Positions 44,801 through 51,752 of a stretch of DNA of 64,000 bases are shown piece by piece (the stretch's first letter is position 1; each line of letters opens with the position of its first letter). The DNA is from Microvirga ossetica (GTDB taxonomy: Bacteria > Pseudomonadota > Alphaproteobacteria > Rhizobiales > Beijerinckiaceae). The DNA is taken from NCBI RefSeq assembly GCF_002741015.1, contig NZ_CP016616.1:5172501-5236500 (forward strand), written 5' to 3'. A model generated the notes under the pieces. That model was not told the DNA's origin and searched no databases. It saw nothing but the letters and a program-made list of their open reading frames with translations. The position numbers and the translations under genes were made by a program.

Positions 44801-46330
44801 GCCGGGGCTGGTAATGATACGATCACCTGGGGCGTCACCACGTTCCTGGGCTTCGAGATCGGCAACGACGGCCACGACTTCGTCGACGGCGGTGCCGGCA
44901 CCCTCGACCGCTTCGTCGTCACGGGCAGCAATGCGGCCGAGTCCTTCGTGGTCTATGCCCGCGCCTCCGTCCCGGCGGCGCTCGCTGCCGGCCTCAAGCC
45001 GGACACGGAGATCGTGATCACCCGCAACGGGAACATCATCGCCGAGCTCGACAACATTGAGGAGATCACCATCAACACCAGCGGCGGTGCCGACACGGTG
45101 CAGGCGGTTGGCAACTTCAATCCCACCAGTCTGAACTTCAGCACAATCACGATCAACGGCTCGTCGGACGACAATGTCGTCGACATCTCTCAGCTCACCT
45201 CGGCGCACCGGATCGTGTTCCGCTCCTATGGCGGCAACGACACCATCGTCGGCACGCTGCGGGAGCAGGACGTGATCGAACTCGAGCCCGGCCGCACGCC
45301 GGACGAATACGAGTGGGAGGAGAACGAGGACGGCACCACCAGCGTCACCTGCGGCGGCCACCGCGTTACCTTCCGGTGCGAGGAAGGTCGCAGGCCGAAT
45401 CTCTGCGAGGGTACGGTCCCGACCGAACCCGAGGTTCCTGTCGATCCCGAGCAGCCGACGGAGCCGGTGGACCCGCAGCAGCCGACTGATCCTCAGCCTG
45501 TCGATCCAGTCACGCCGACGGATCCGGTCCCGAGTTCCCCGAGCCAACCCGAGGCGCCCAAGAGCCTGTCCATTACGGGCAACTCGCGGAGCGAGACCCT
45601 TCACGGTGGCGACGGCAACGACCGGATGGACGGCGGACGCGGAAACGACAAGCTCCTGGGCAGCGCCGGCAACGACGTGCTCAAGGGCGGCGACGGCCAC
45701 GACCGTCTCGACGGCGGCACGGGTAACGACCGTATGGAAGGCGGACGCGGCAATGATGTCTACATCGTCGACAGTGCCGGCGACCGGGTGATCGAGCGCT
45801 CCGGTCAGGGTATCGACACGGTGAAGAGCAGCGTGTCCTTCTCGCTCAACGGCACCCATGCGGAGAAGCTGGTCCTGACAGGGACGGCGGACATCAACGG
45901 CACGGGCAACCGTCTCGACAACAGCCTGACAGGCAATGCCGGCGACAACGCCCTCCACGGCGGATCGGGCCACGACATCCTCAAGGGGATGGCAGGCGAC
46001 GACCGGCTCGACGGCGGGTCAGGCCGTGACATGCTCTACGGCGGTGCCGGCAACGACATGCTCAAGGGCGGGGCGGGCGACGACCGGCTCTCGGGCGGCT
46101 CTGGCGATGACATCTTCGTCTTCCAGAGGGGCGGTGGCCGGGACGTGGTCACCGACTTCCGGGCCGATCACGACCGGATCGATACGAGCCGGCTTGCCGG
46201 GGTGGACAGCATGGCGGACCTTCGCGTCATGCAGGTCGACCATGACACCGTCATCGAACACGGCACCGACATCCTCGTCCTCAAGGGTGTCACCGTATCC
46301 GATCTCGACAACAGCGACTTCATCTTCTGA
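38882..46330 (+). CDS. Secreted RTX haem peroxidase, animal type (MopA-like)
   Basis: 2482 residues, no Sec signal. The N-terminal part is interrupted by an Ala-rich coiled coil (about 195-335). The animal-type peroxidase domain spans about 340-1040: distal His372 in 'FGQFFDHGLDLI', Arg617 and Glu620 in 'DGRGNENVGLTT', proximal His739 in 'VYRFGHSMLN' and the family motif 'LNIARGRDLGLPSLNEAR'. RTX calcium repeats (GGxGxD) begin near 1060. Beta-sandwich and cadherin/VCBS-like domains follow (about 1560-1950), then a Pro-rich linker near 2180. Terminal RTX repeats (2230-2420) lead to an end 'DLDNSDFIF' typical of type I secretion substrates. Mn(II)-oxidising MopA and related iodide or bromide oxidisers share this plan. 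The substrate is not shown by sequence. The next two genes encode its exporter. Confidence 0.92.
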   Translation: MVSLVKHDLEFILKQIKIAEEHAAGGDLRKLVAEAGGLDPNATTTPTQAFLLPYGLRTVDGTYNNLVEGRETWGAADQPFPEMSSPQYVNEQDDAQMFGTPANPVWLTNNNYTPGSNPGTPMLAPGTVVDADPRTISNLIADQTLNNPAAISAALTYAGITGAAQMTAISQIQAARVAITNAGTGVGNIPSLEASVDAAEAALSLAQADRLMKVDLAAQAETAYQMALEDIAPLEQALIDAQASLSGLTEESEGYAEAVAAVDLAQQAVNSMQSVVDAALVQVGVSSAAVGAADDAVLAKTTALDAAEDALAVAQTASQAVTVAETALANLLNQLDIQMDGNTVLIPNVAPDIGDSAPYNSLFTLFGQFFDHGLDLISKGGSGTVYIPLQPDDPLYVPGSHSNFMVMTRASRDGDGDTINTTTPWVDQNQTYTSHASHQVFLREYMTGPDGKTIATGNLLEGARGLATWADVKAQAKAMLGIDLTDANVGNVPLLRTDPYGNFIPHPQTGFAQVIVGLGNDGVPNTSDDIVISGTPANPASLANAVLTGHAFLDDIAHSAVPGTTYDHDGNPATPMIKVSGDADNVAGNQIGFDSRGNKVAYDNELLDAHYITGDGRGNENVGLTTIHHVFHSEHNHLVEQVKELALTSGDLAFLNEWLLVDVTAVPTTAEAKAALVWDGERLFQAARFTNEMEYQHLVFEEFARKMQPDVDAFVFEPSVDINPAIFAEFAQAVYRFGHSMLNETIDTITVNGQQVSMKLFDGFLNPVGFGSDTIDHDAAAGAIIRGMSRQHGNEIDEFVTHVLRNQLVGIPLDLAALNIARGRDLGLPSLNEARAQFYQMSGQDSQVKPYVSWTDFALNLQNPLSIVNFIAAYGKHDLIAAATTMEGKRAAASLLIFGGTGAPADRLDFLNSEGTWASKESGLNDIDLWMGGLAEKKMDFGGMLGSTFAFVFEAQLEALQDADRFYYLSRVQGLNLLNELENNSMTDIIMRNTDLGDEGRTALPGDIFATPDHTLEIIKSKQIGDDPVWDNPVLQALSPLVVRKDLDGDGDGDVLIYNGTEHVVMGGSAEADLLVAGEGDDTVWGYEGNDTIEAGYGVDIIHGGDGDDIITNAGTDIGMTDKLHGEKGNDVIQGGSGLALLFGNEGQDFLITGPDGKNAFGGTGNDFILGGDGGDMLLGNEGDDWIEGGPRFDVIAGENSELFFNSSVIGHDVLNGGASDTDYDGESGDDIMFQAEGIQRNNGMAGFDWAIHKGDTVAANTDLGIPLFDNQEAFILRDRFDLVEGLSGWKHNDILTGRVAATNTRAEATGTAAIPGPDSPLDSFSNDLLQKNVSLINGLDQLVAHRIRVPVVDAQGRPVLDANGNPELIVLDTSQAADIILGGGGSDTIKGFAGDDIIDGDKWLNVRIKIVKDGVTYTADGMTGKVYLESQYAYGAPLANAVAQFGGKTLDALMLSATLNPGQLSIVREIVDGDLDNTATDVAVYGDLRANYVITSNADGSITVEHVTVTVETDPTTGSNRVSDGIDRLFNIEKLRFADGEVNLTPPKLSLHAFDAANYRDDFNPANYVGSDGTAAWTSSWVESADGANSGTNGQIVLSNQALRFQEGDGATITRTVNLDGHATARLSFNANPDNLENDDYVSIQFSPDGNPNNFVELGRITGDGGNTLRTFDLTGPFTANAAIRFVATSFENGIFGIGSDVVTIDNVAIDFSRPAVAPTVNHSATFTENGTAVAIANNPGIVDDAVQMVSARIVLINAQAGDTFIVGNLPAGIDDAITTVNGQVILTLTGAASLADYQTAIQAVTFSNNSNNPVAGNRVIEVTVNDGFLNSNVATTTVNVVPVNDAPAANNDSVYTNYTTAPFILPEWALLANDTDGEGAALDVTTINAVSGLTASLTTGSVTVTDTGTAGGNFTYTANDGSGAANATDTATVTINRDTTGAINGNDGDNILIGDGGNSTLTGGQGDDLVFAGAGNDTITWGVTTFLGFEIGNDGHDFVDGGAGTLDRFVVTGSNAAESFVVYARASVPAALAAGLKPDTEIVITRNGNIIAELDNIEEITINTSGGADTVQAVGNFNPTSLNFSTITINGSSDDNVVDISQLTSAHRIVFRSYGGNDTIVGTLREQDVIELEPGRTPDEYEWEENEDGTTSVTCGGHRVTFRCEEGRRPNLCEGTVPTEPEVPVDPEQPTEPVDPQQPTDPQPVDPVTPTDPVPSSPSQPEAPKSLSITGNSRSETLHGGDGNDRMDGGRGNDKLLGSAGNDVLKGGDGHDRLDGGTGNDRMEGGRGNDVYIVDSAGDRVIERSGQGIDTVKSSVSFSLNGTHAEKLVLTGTADINGTGNRLDNSLTGNAGDNALHGGSGHDILKGMAGDDRLDGGSGRDMLYGGAGNDMLKGGAGDDRLSGGSGDDIFVFQRGGGRDVVTDFRADHDRIDTSRLAGVDSMADLRVMQVDHDTVIEHGTDILVLKGVTVSDLDNSDFIF

Positions 46331-46342
46331 TCGCTGAAAGCG

Positions 46343-46374
46343 CCCCGCCGGATCATGTGTTGCTCCCGGCGGGG
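46343..46374 (+). terminator. Hairpin between the peroxidase and its exporter genes
   Basis: CCCCGCCGG (46343-46351) pairs with CCGGCGGGG (46366-46374), 9 bp with a 14-base loop and no U-run. It lies 13 bases after the peroxidase stop. A partial terminator here would give less exporter than cargo. Confidence 0.55.
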
Positions 46375-46448
46375 TGACCTGGAGCCGGATGCCGCAATCC
46401 CCCCAACGCGGCATCCGGCTTCATCCTTCATTCTCTGAGGACACGGAC

Positions 46449-48176
46449 ATGTCTTATCCATCTGCCAAGGGACGTATCAGCCTGATGGCTTCCTGCCGGG
46501 GCGCCCTGGTCGGGGTTGCCCTGCTTAGCGGCCTCATCAATATTCTTTATCTCTCCGGCTCCCTTTACATGATGGAGGTCTACGACCGGGTCCTGCCGAG
46601 CCGCAGCATCCCGACGCTGATCGGACTCTCCGCCATCATCCTCACTCTGTTTCTCTTCCAAGGTCTGTTCGACATGCTGCGCGGCCGCATCTTCGCCCGC
46701 GTCGGTGCCGCGGTCGATGAAGACCTGAGCCAGCGCGTCTTCCGCTGCCAAGTCTCTGGTCCCCTGCGCGACAAGACCGAAGGCGATGGACAACAGCCGC
46801 TGCGCGATCTCGACCAGATCCGCGCCTTTCTCGCAGGCGGCGGCCCGTCGGCCCTGTTCGACCTGCCGTGGATCCCGCTCTATCTCTTCATCTGCTTCGC
46901 CTTCCATCCGCTGCTCGGCTGGGTCACGGTGGGCGGTGCCTCGGTCCTCGTTGCCATCACGGTCCTGACGGATGTGCTGACCCGCAAGGCCTCCAAGGCA
47001 GCGGTCCATGCGGCGTCGCTGCGCAACGGCATCGGCGACGGCGCACGTCGCAACGCCGAGGTCGTGCATGCCATGGGCATGGCAGGGCGGCTCGGTCTGA
47101 TGTGGGGTCAGGCCAACGCACAGTATCTTGGCCATCAGCAGCAGGCCTCTGACGTGTCCGGCGGTCTCGGCGCGTTCTCGAAGGTGATGCGCATGGCGCT
47201 GCAATCCGGCGTTCTCGGCGTCGGCGCCTATCTCGTCATCAACAACCAAGCTACCGGCGGCATCATGATCGCCTCCTCGATCCTGGTCTCCCGAGCGCTC
47301 GCTCCGGTGGAACTCTCCATCGCCAACTGGAAGGGCTTCGTCGCCGCCCGTCAGGGCTGGTCGCGGCTTCGCACCGCTCTCGAGGACGACAAGTCCGAGG
47401 TGCGTCCGCTTCAGCTTCCCGCTCCGACGGCCTCGCTGATTGTAGAGAACGCCGGTTCCGGTGCGCCTAAGGGCCAGCGCTTCGCGGTGCAGGACGTCTC
47501 GTTCGAGATGAAGGCCGGCATGGGGCTGGGCATCATCGGCCCGAGCGCCTCCGGCAAGTCCTCGCTCGCCCGCATGCTCGTCGGCGTGTGGCCGGCCTGG
47601 CGCGGCAAGATCCGCCTCGACGGCGCCGCGCTCGAGCAATGGTTGCCGGAGGATCTCGGACAGCACATCGGGTACTTGCCGCAGGATGTCGAGCTGTTCG
47701 CCGGGACCGTCGCCCAGAACATCGCCCGCTTCATCACCGATCCGAACCCGGAAAGTGTGATCAGGGCGGCGATGGCAGCCGACGTCCACGAGATGATCCT
47801 GCGCCTGCCGCAGGGCTACGAGACGCAGGTCGGGGAGGGCGGTGCCTCGCTCTCCGGGGGACAGCGCCAGCGCATCGGTCTCGCCCGCGCGCTCTACGGC
47901 AATCCGTTCCTTGTCGTCCTCGACGAGCCGAACTCCAACCTCGACAACGAGGGCGAGCATGCGCTCACCCGAGCCATCCAGGGGGTTCGGGAACGCGGCG
48001 GCATCGTCGTGGTGATTGCCCACCGCCCGAGCGCGCTTGCCGGCGTCGACCATATCCTCGTTCTCGACGAGGGCACGGTCCGCAAGTTCGGCACCAAAGA
48101 GGAGGTGCTCAGCTCCGTCCTTCGCCCGGTTCCGGCCAGCAACGTCAATCAACCCAACACGGCCAAGTCCGCTTGA
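46449..48176 (+). CDS. Type I secretion ABC transporter (PrtD/HlyB-like)
   Basis: 575 residues. The membrane domain begins 'ALLSGLINILYLSGSLYMME', typical of PrtD-type exporters of RTX proteins. The ATPase has Walker A 'IGPSASGKSSLARML', signature 'LSGGQRQRIGLARAL', Walker B 'LVVLDEPNSNLDNEG' and switch His 'VIAHRP'. ATG 46449 follows GAGGA; a longer frame from 46374 lacks support. It powers export of the giant peroxidase straight from the cytoplasm to the outside, with the next gene and a TolC-like outer-membrane protein encoded elsewhere. Confidence 0.95.
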   Translation: MSYPSAKGRISLMASCRGALVGVALLSGLINILYLSGSLYMMEVYDRVLPSRSIPTLIGLSAIILTLFLFQGLFDMLRGRIFARVGAAVDEDLSQRVFRCQVSGPLRDKTEGDGQQPLRDLDQIRAFLAGGGPSALFDLPWIPLYLFICFAFHPLLGWVTVGGASVLVAITVLTDVLTRKASKAAVHAASLRNGIGDGARRNAEVVHAMGMAGRLGLMWGQANAQYLGHQQQASDVSGGLGAFSKVMRMALQSGVLGVGAYLVINNQATGGIMIASSILVSRALAPVELSIANWKGFVAARQGWSRLRTALEDDKSEVRPLQLPAPTASLIVENAGSGAPKGQRFAVQDVSFEMKAGMGLGIIGPSASGKSSLARMLVGVWPAWRGKIRLDGAALEQWLPEDLGQHIGYLPQDVELFAGTVAQNIARFITDPNPESVIRAAMAADVHEMILRLPQGYETQVGEGGASLSGGQRQRIGLARALYGNPFLVVLDEPNSNLDNEGEHALTRAIQGVRERGGIVVVIAHRPSALAGVDHILVLDEGTVRKFGTKEEVLSSVLRPVPASNVNQPNTAKSA

Positions 48177-48194
48177 GCCCCGGGGAGCAGCGTC

Positions 48195-49505
48195 ATGAGC
48201 GTCAACATTCAATCGAAGGCCCGCCAGTCCATCAGCCGCCATACCCGCCTCGCGCTCGGGGGCGTTGCCCTTCTCGTCGGCGGCCTCGGCGGGTGGGCAT
48301 GGATGACCGAGCTGTCGGGAGCCGTCGTCGCGCCGGGTACGATCGTCGTCGACAGCCATGTGAAAAAGGTCCAGCACCCGACCGGCGGAGTCATCGGCGA
48401 AATCCTCGCCCGTGACGGCGACCGCGTTAGGGCAGGCGATGTGGTCATCCGCCTCGACGAGACGGTAGCACGGGCCAACAGGGCCATGGTGGCCAAGAGC
48501 ATCGACGAGATGACCGCCCGCAGAGCTCGGCTCGAGGCCGAGCGGGATGGGGCCCAGACCATCCGCTTCCCCGCCGACCTGGTCACACGGGCAGGGGAGC
48601 CGGAAGTGGCCGAGCTCATGAACGGCGAGCAGCGCCTGTTCGACAACAGGCGTGAGGCCCGCGCCGGCCAGAAGTCGCAGCTCCGGGAACGGGTGGCGCA
48701 ACTCGCCGAGCAGATCGACGGCACCAAGTTGCAGGCATCTGCCAAGATGGACGAGATCGACCTGATCGCATCCGAACTCACGGGCGTTCAGGAATTATGG
48801 AAGAAGAACCTCGTTCCGATCACCCGCGTGAACTCGCTGAAGCGCGAGGAGACCCGGCTTCGAGGCGAGCGCGGCCAGCTCATCTCGACGGTCGCCCAGG
48901 CCAAGGGCAAGATCAGCGAAACGGAACTCCAGATCATGCAGGTCGAGCAGGATCTGCGCAGCGAGGTCTCCACGGAGCTGCGCGAGGTCCAGGCCAAGCT
49001 CGCCGAGTTCGTCGAGCGCAAGGTCGCGGCCGAGGATCAGTTGAAGCGCATCGACATCCGCGCGCCTCAGGACGGCATCGTGCATCAATCGACCGTGCAT
49101 ACACTCGGCGGCGTCATCGGGGCAGGTGACACGCTGATGCTCGTCATGCCAGAGGGCGACGAGCTTTCGATCGAGGTGAAGGTCGCTCCCCAGGACATCG
49201 ACCAGCTCAGGCAGGGGCTCGATACCATGCTGCGGCTGTCGGCCTTCAACCAGCGCACGACGCCGGAGATCAGGGGTCATGTCACGCGCATCGCCGCCGA
49301 CCTCGTGACCGACGAGCGCAGCGGCCTGTCCCATTATCCCGTCAGGATCGCCATTTCGGAAGGGGAGCGCGAGCGTCTCGGCTCCGCGAAGCTGATGCCG
49401 GGCATGCCTGTGGAAGGCTTCATCCAGACAGGGTATCGGACCGTGTTCTCATATCTGACGAAGCCTCTCGCCGACAACATGGCACGCGCCTTCAGGGAGG
49501 AGTAA
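48195..49505 (+). CDS. Type I secretion membrane-fusion protein (PrtE/HlyD-like)
   Basis: 436 residues: one N-terminal membrane helix ('LALGGVALLVGGLGGWAWM'), a split lipoyl/barrel-sandwich domain ('IVVDSHVKKVQHPTGGVIGE', 'IRAPQDGIVHQSTVHTLGGV') and a long periplasmic coiled coil (about 95-275). It bridges the ABC exporter to the outer-membrane channel. It starts 18 bases after the ATPase, with GGGGAG upstream. No tolC-like gene follows in the window. Confidence 0.95.
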   Translation: MSVNIQSKARQSISRHTRLALGGVALLVGGLGGWAWMTELSGAVVAPGTIVVDSHVKKVQHPTGGVIGEILARDGDRVRAGDVVIRLDETVARANRAMVAKSIDEMTARRARLEAERDGAQTIRFPADLVTRAGEPEVAELMNGEQRLFDNRREARAGQKSQLRERVAQLAEQIDGTKLQASAKMDEIDLIASELTGVQELWKKNLVPITRVNSLKREETRLRGERGQLISTVAQAKGKISETELQIMQVEQDLRSEVSTELREVQAKLAEFVERKVAAEDQLKRIDIRAPQDGIVHQSTVHTLGGVIGAGDTLMLVMPEGDELSIEVKVAPQDIDQLRQGLDTMLRLSAFNQRTTPEIRGHVTRIAADLVTDERSGLSHYPVRIAISEGERERLGSAKLMPGMPVEGFIQTGYRTVFSYLTKPLADNMARAFREE

Positions 49506-49522
49506 GCAACTCGTCAAAGTGA

Positions 49523-49561
49523 GCCGCTCGGACACATCGCTCATAGATGGTCCGGAGCGGC
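49523..49561. terminator. Bidirectional terminator after the secretion genes
   Basis: GCCGCTCGGAC (49523-49533) pairs with GTCCGGAGCGGC (49550-49561) with a single-base bulge. It lies between two converging genes (stops at 49505 and 49587), so it can serve both. U-runs are weak. Confidence 0.5.
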
Positions 49562-49586
49562 CCGCCGCGACCAGACCATTGCGAGG

Positions 49587-50834
49587 TCAGGGTGCCGTGC
49601 GATCCAACGCAAAATCGTCGAACCATGGTCTCCTGGTGCCGGCGATCCGCGCTGCCAGGATGCGGGAGGCCATGTAGCTGAAGGTGATGCCGTTTCCACC
49701 ATAGCCATAGGCGGCGAGGACCCTTGCAGCGCCAGGGACGGGGCCGACGAGGGGCAAACCGTCATCGGTTTCGCCAAACTCCGCTGACCAGGCATGCGCA
49801 ATCTCGTATGATGCATAGGGCCAGAGATTCCTCATCTTCGATGTAATCTCGGCAATCTTGTCCGGCATCAGCTGCTCGCGTTCTTTCACATTCTCCGTGG
49901 CCTGATCCTCGCCGCCAACCACGATTCGTCCGTCATCGGTCGTTCTGGCGTAGAGATAAGGGTGTGAACTTTCCCAGATGAGTGCTCGCTCGGGCCAGAG
50001 GGCGCTTGGCTGCTGCGGGACGGTTGCAAGGCACCAGCTTGAAGACCTGCGATGGAGATCGGTCGTGATGAAGTCGGGCATCTCGTAGCCCGTGGCCAGG
50101 ACGAGATGACGGGCCTCCACTGTTCTGCCTCCGGCGAGCCCGATCGATGCGCTGTCGCTGCTCCAGTCATAGGCTACGACCTCGTCCTCGACCAGCACTG
50201 CTCCCTGTGCGAGGGCGATCCTGAGCAGGCCGAGCGACAGGCAGAGCGGATCGGCCTCCGCCGACCCCGGCGAGAGGAGCGCGCCGGGACGGTCCATCAT
50301 GAAACGCTCGATCAGGGTGCCGCGATCGAGGAGGTCTCCGGGCAGATCGACTTGGCGCCGCAAGCCGTGTTCTCTTGCAAGCTGCGTCAGGCCGGTATCG
50401 CCGCCACCCAGATAGAGGCTGGACCGCTTGGCGAAAAGGCAGGAAATGCCGAGCGCCTGGATATAGTCGCAAAGATCGGCCGTTGCGGCATAGGAGCGGC
50501 GATAGATATCGGCAGCTTTGTCGAGACCGTACAGCTCGGTCAATTCAGTCAGGGACCGATCGATCTCCCATTGCAGCATTGCCGTGCTGGCCGCCGTGCT
50601 GCCGCGGCCCGGCATGAGCCGGTCGACGACGACGACGGAAAGGCCTTGCCGCGCAAGAGCCTCCGCCGCAAACGAGCCGGTGATCCCAGCGCCGACGATC
50701 GCCACGTCGCAACGTAGATCGGCGAGCAGAGGGGTCCGCGGCAAAGAGTGCTGAAGCATCCGCCAGGGCGACGATCCGGATCGGAGCTGACGCTGATCCT
50801 CGGCTGCTTCGCTGTGGCCCGCTGCATCGTGCAT
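49587..50834 (-). CDS. FAD-dependent oxidoreductase (DAO family)
   Basis: About 415 residues of the glycine/D-amino-acid oxidase family. The FAD-binding Rossmann motif is 'CDVAIVGAGITGSFAAEALA', with 'STAASTAMLQWE' next to the flavin. A C-terminal 'RIVVGGEDQATENV' and 'AAYGYGGNGITFSYMASRI' close the FAD domain. The substrate would be an amine or amino acid. ATG 50834 is used; a TTG at 50861 adds nine residues, and 50759 is also possible. It lies 64 bases downstream of the flavodoxin-fold gene on the same strand. Confidence 0.9.
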   Translation of the reverse strand: MHDAAGHSEAAEDQRQLRSGSSPWRMLQHSLPRTPLLADLRCDVAIVGAGITGSFAAEALARQGLSVVVVDRLMPGRGSTAASTAMLQWEIDRSLTELTELYGLDKAADIYRRSYAATADLCDYIQALGISCLFAKRSSLYLGGGDTGLTQLAREHGLRRQVDLPGDLLDRGTLIERFMMDRPGALLSPGSAEADPLCLSLGLLRIALAQGAVLVEDEVVAYDWSSDSASIGLAGGRTVEARHLVLATGYEMPDFITTDLHRRSSSWCLATVPQQPSALWPERALIWESSHPYLYARTTDDGRIVVGGEDQATENVKEREQLMPDKIAEITSKMRNLWPYASYEIAHAWSAEFGETDDGLPLVGPVPGAARVLAAYGYGGNGITFSYMASRILAARIAGTRRPWFDDFALDRTAP

Positions 50835-50898
50835 CAGAACGTCGCCGTCATGTTTTGACAACGGCGATCCGCGATAAGGCTGAGTGACACGTTCGATC

Positions 50899-51513
50899 TC
50901 AAGCCTTGTCCATTCCGGGATACGGGTTCGCCTTCAGAAGCTTCGCCAGATGCGCGGCGTTGATCGCCAGCATCCTGGTCGTCTGTGCGGTTTTGTCGTA
51001 GGGTTCCTTGAGGTCCTTGTAATCCACCGAGCCCATCGCCTCTCCGACCCAATAGGTGCCGGCGCCGGCAGGGATCGTGAATCCCACATCGTTGAGGGCC
51101 TGATACAATTCGGCGTGACAATGATGGGCTCCGTCTTCATTGCCGACCACGGCCGCGACGGCAACCTTTCCGAAGGGAGGCATGCGCCCCCTGTCGTCCG
51201 TCTCCTCCAGAAAGGCGTCCATGCGTTCGAGAACCCGCTTGGCGACACTGGAGGGTTGACCCAGCCAGATCGGGGTTCCCAGGATGATGATGTCCGCTCC
51301 GAGGATTTTTCGACGCAGTTCCGGCCAGTCATCGCCATCGCCTTCGTCGGACGACACTCCCGCTTTGATGTCGAGGTCGACAACTCTGACGATCTGGCCC
51401 GTCACCCCGTGTGGCTTCAGTTCTTCCAGAACTTCCTGAAGAATCTTATCCGTCGACGAGGTGGCACCGCCACGCTTCAGAGTGCAATTCAGGGCCAAGG
51501 CAGTCAGGGCCAT
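50899..51513 (-). CDS. Flavodoxin-fold NAD(P)H-dependent FMN reductase-like protein
   Basis: 204 residues. It has a flavodoxin-like pattern: 'ALTALALNCTLKRGGATSS' at the phosphate loop, 'ADIIILGTPIWLGQPSSVAK' and 'VAVAAVVGNEDGAHHCH'. GGAG six bases before ATG 51513 sets the start; the longer open frame (to 51699) lacks this. It may supply or shuttle electrons to a flavin enzyme; its partner is unknown. It is divergent from the DAO gene at 51753. Confidence 0.88.
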   Translation of the reverse strand: MALTALALNCTLKRGGATSSTDKILQEVLEELKPHGVTGQIVRVVDLDIKAGVSSDEGDGDDWPELRRKILGADIIILGTPIWLGQPSSVAKRVLERMDAFLEETDDRGRMPPFGKVAVAAVVGNEDGAHHCHAELYQALNDVGFTIPAGAGTYWVGEAMGSVDYKDLKEPYDKTAQTTRMLAINAAHLAKLLKANPYPGMDKA

Positions 51514-51752
51514 CAGGATCTCCGGAACGGGAAATGATCCTGAATAACGGCGCGAACCTCGGCCGTGTTCCCCGCAGATTGTCATCTTGCCCATGAGGGC
51601 GGGCGGTTTGCGGTCCCATCCGTGTTCGGAAACTCGGTTGACTGAGAGGACTGTTGAAGCTCCGGCACGCAATCGGCCCAGATGGAAAATCAGGTCCACT
51701 TTTCCGCGCGATGCGCTAGGGTTTAGGAGACTAACTCGGATCGGGGGCTTTC

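Noticed and set aside
41195..45973. A 1592-residue open frame on the minus strand
   Set aside because: It is antisense to the RTX peroxidase gene, whose repeated GGC/GAC codons keep the opposite strand free of stops. The product is Val/Ala/Arg/Asp-rich without any domain.
42060..46300. Repetitive DNA that could be taken for a CRISPR-like or tandem array
   Set aside because: The repeats are degenerate 27-base RTX-coding units in frame, with no constant repeat/spacer pattern.
46428..48701. A 757-residue minus-strand frame over the secretion genes
   Set aside because: It lies across two well-supported secretion genes and shows no recognisable motif; it is a shadow of GC-rich codon use.
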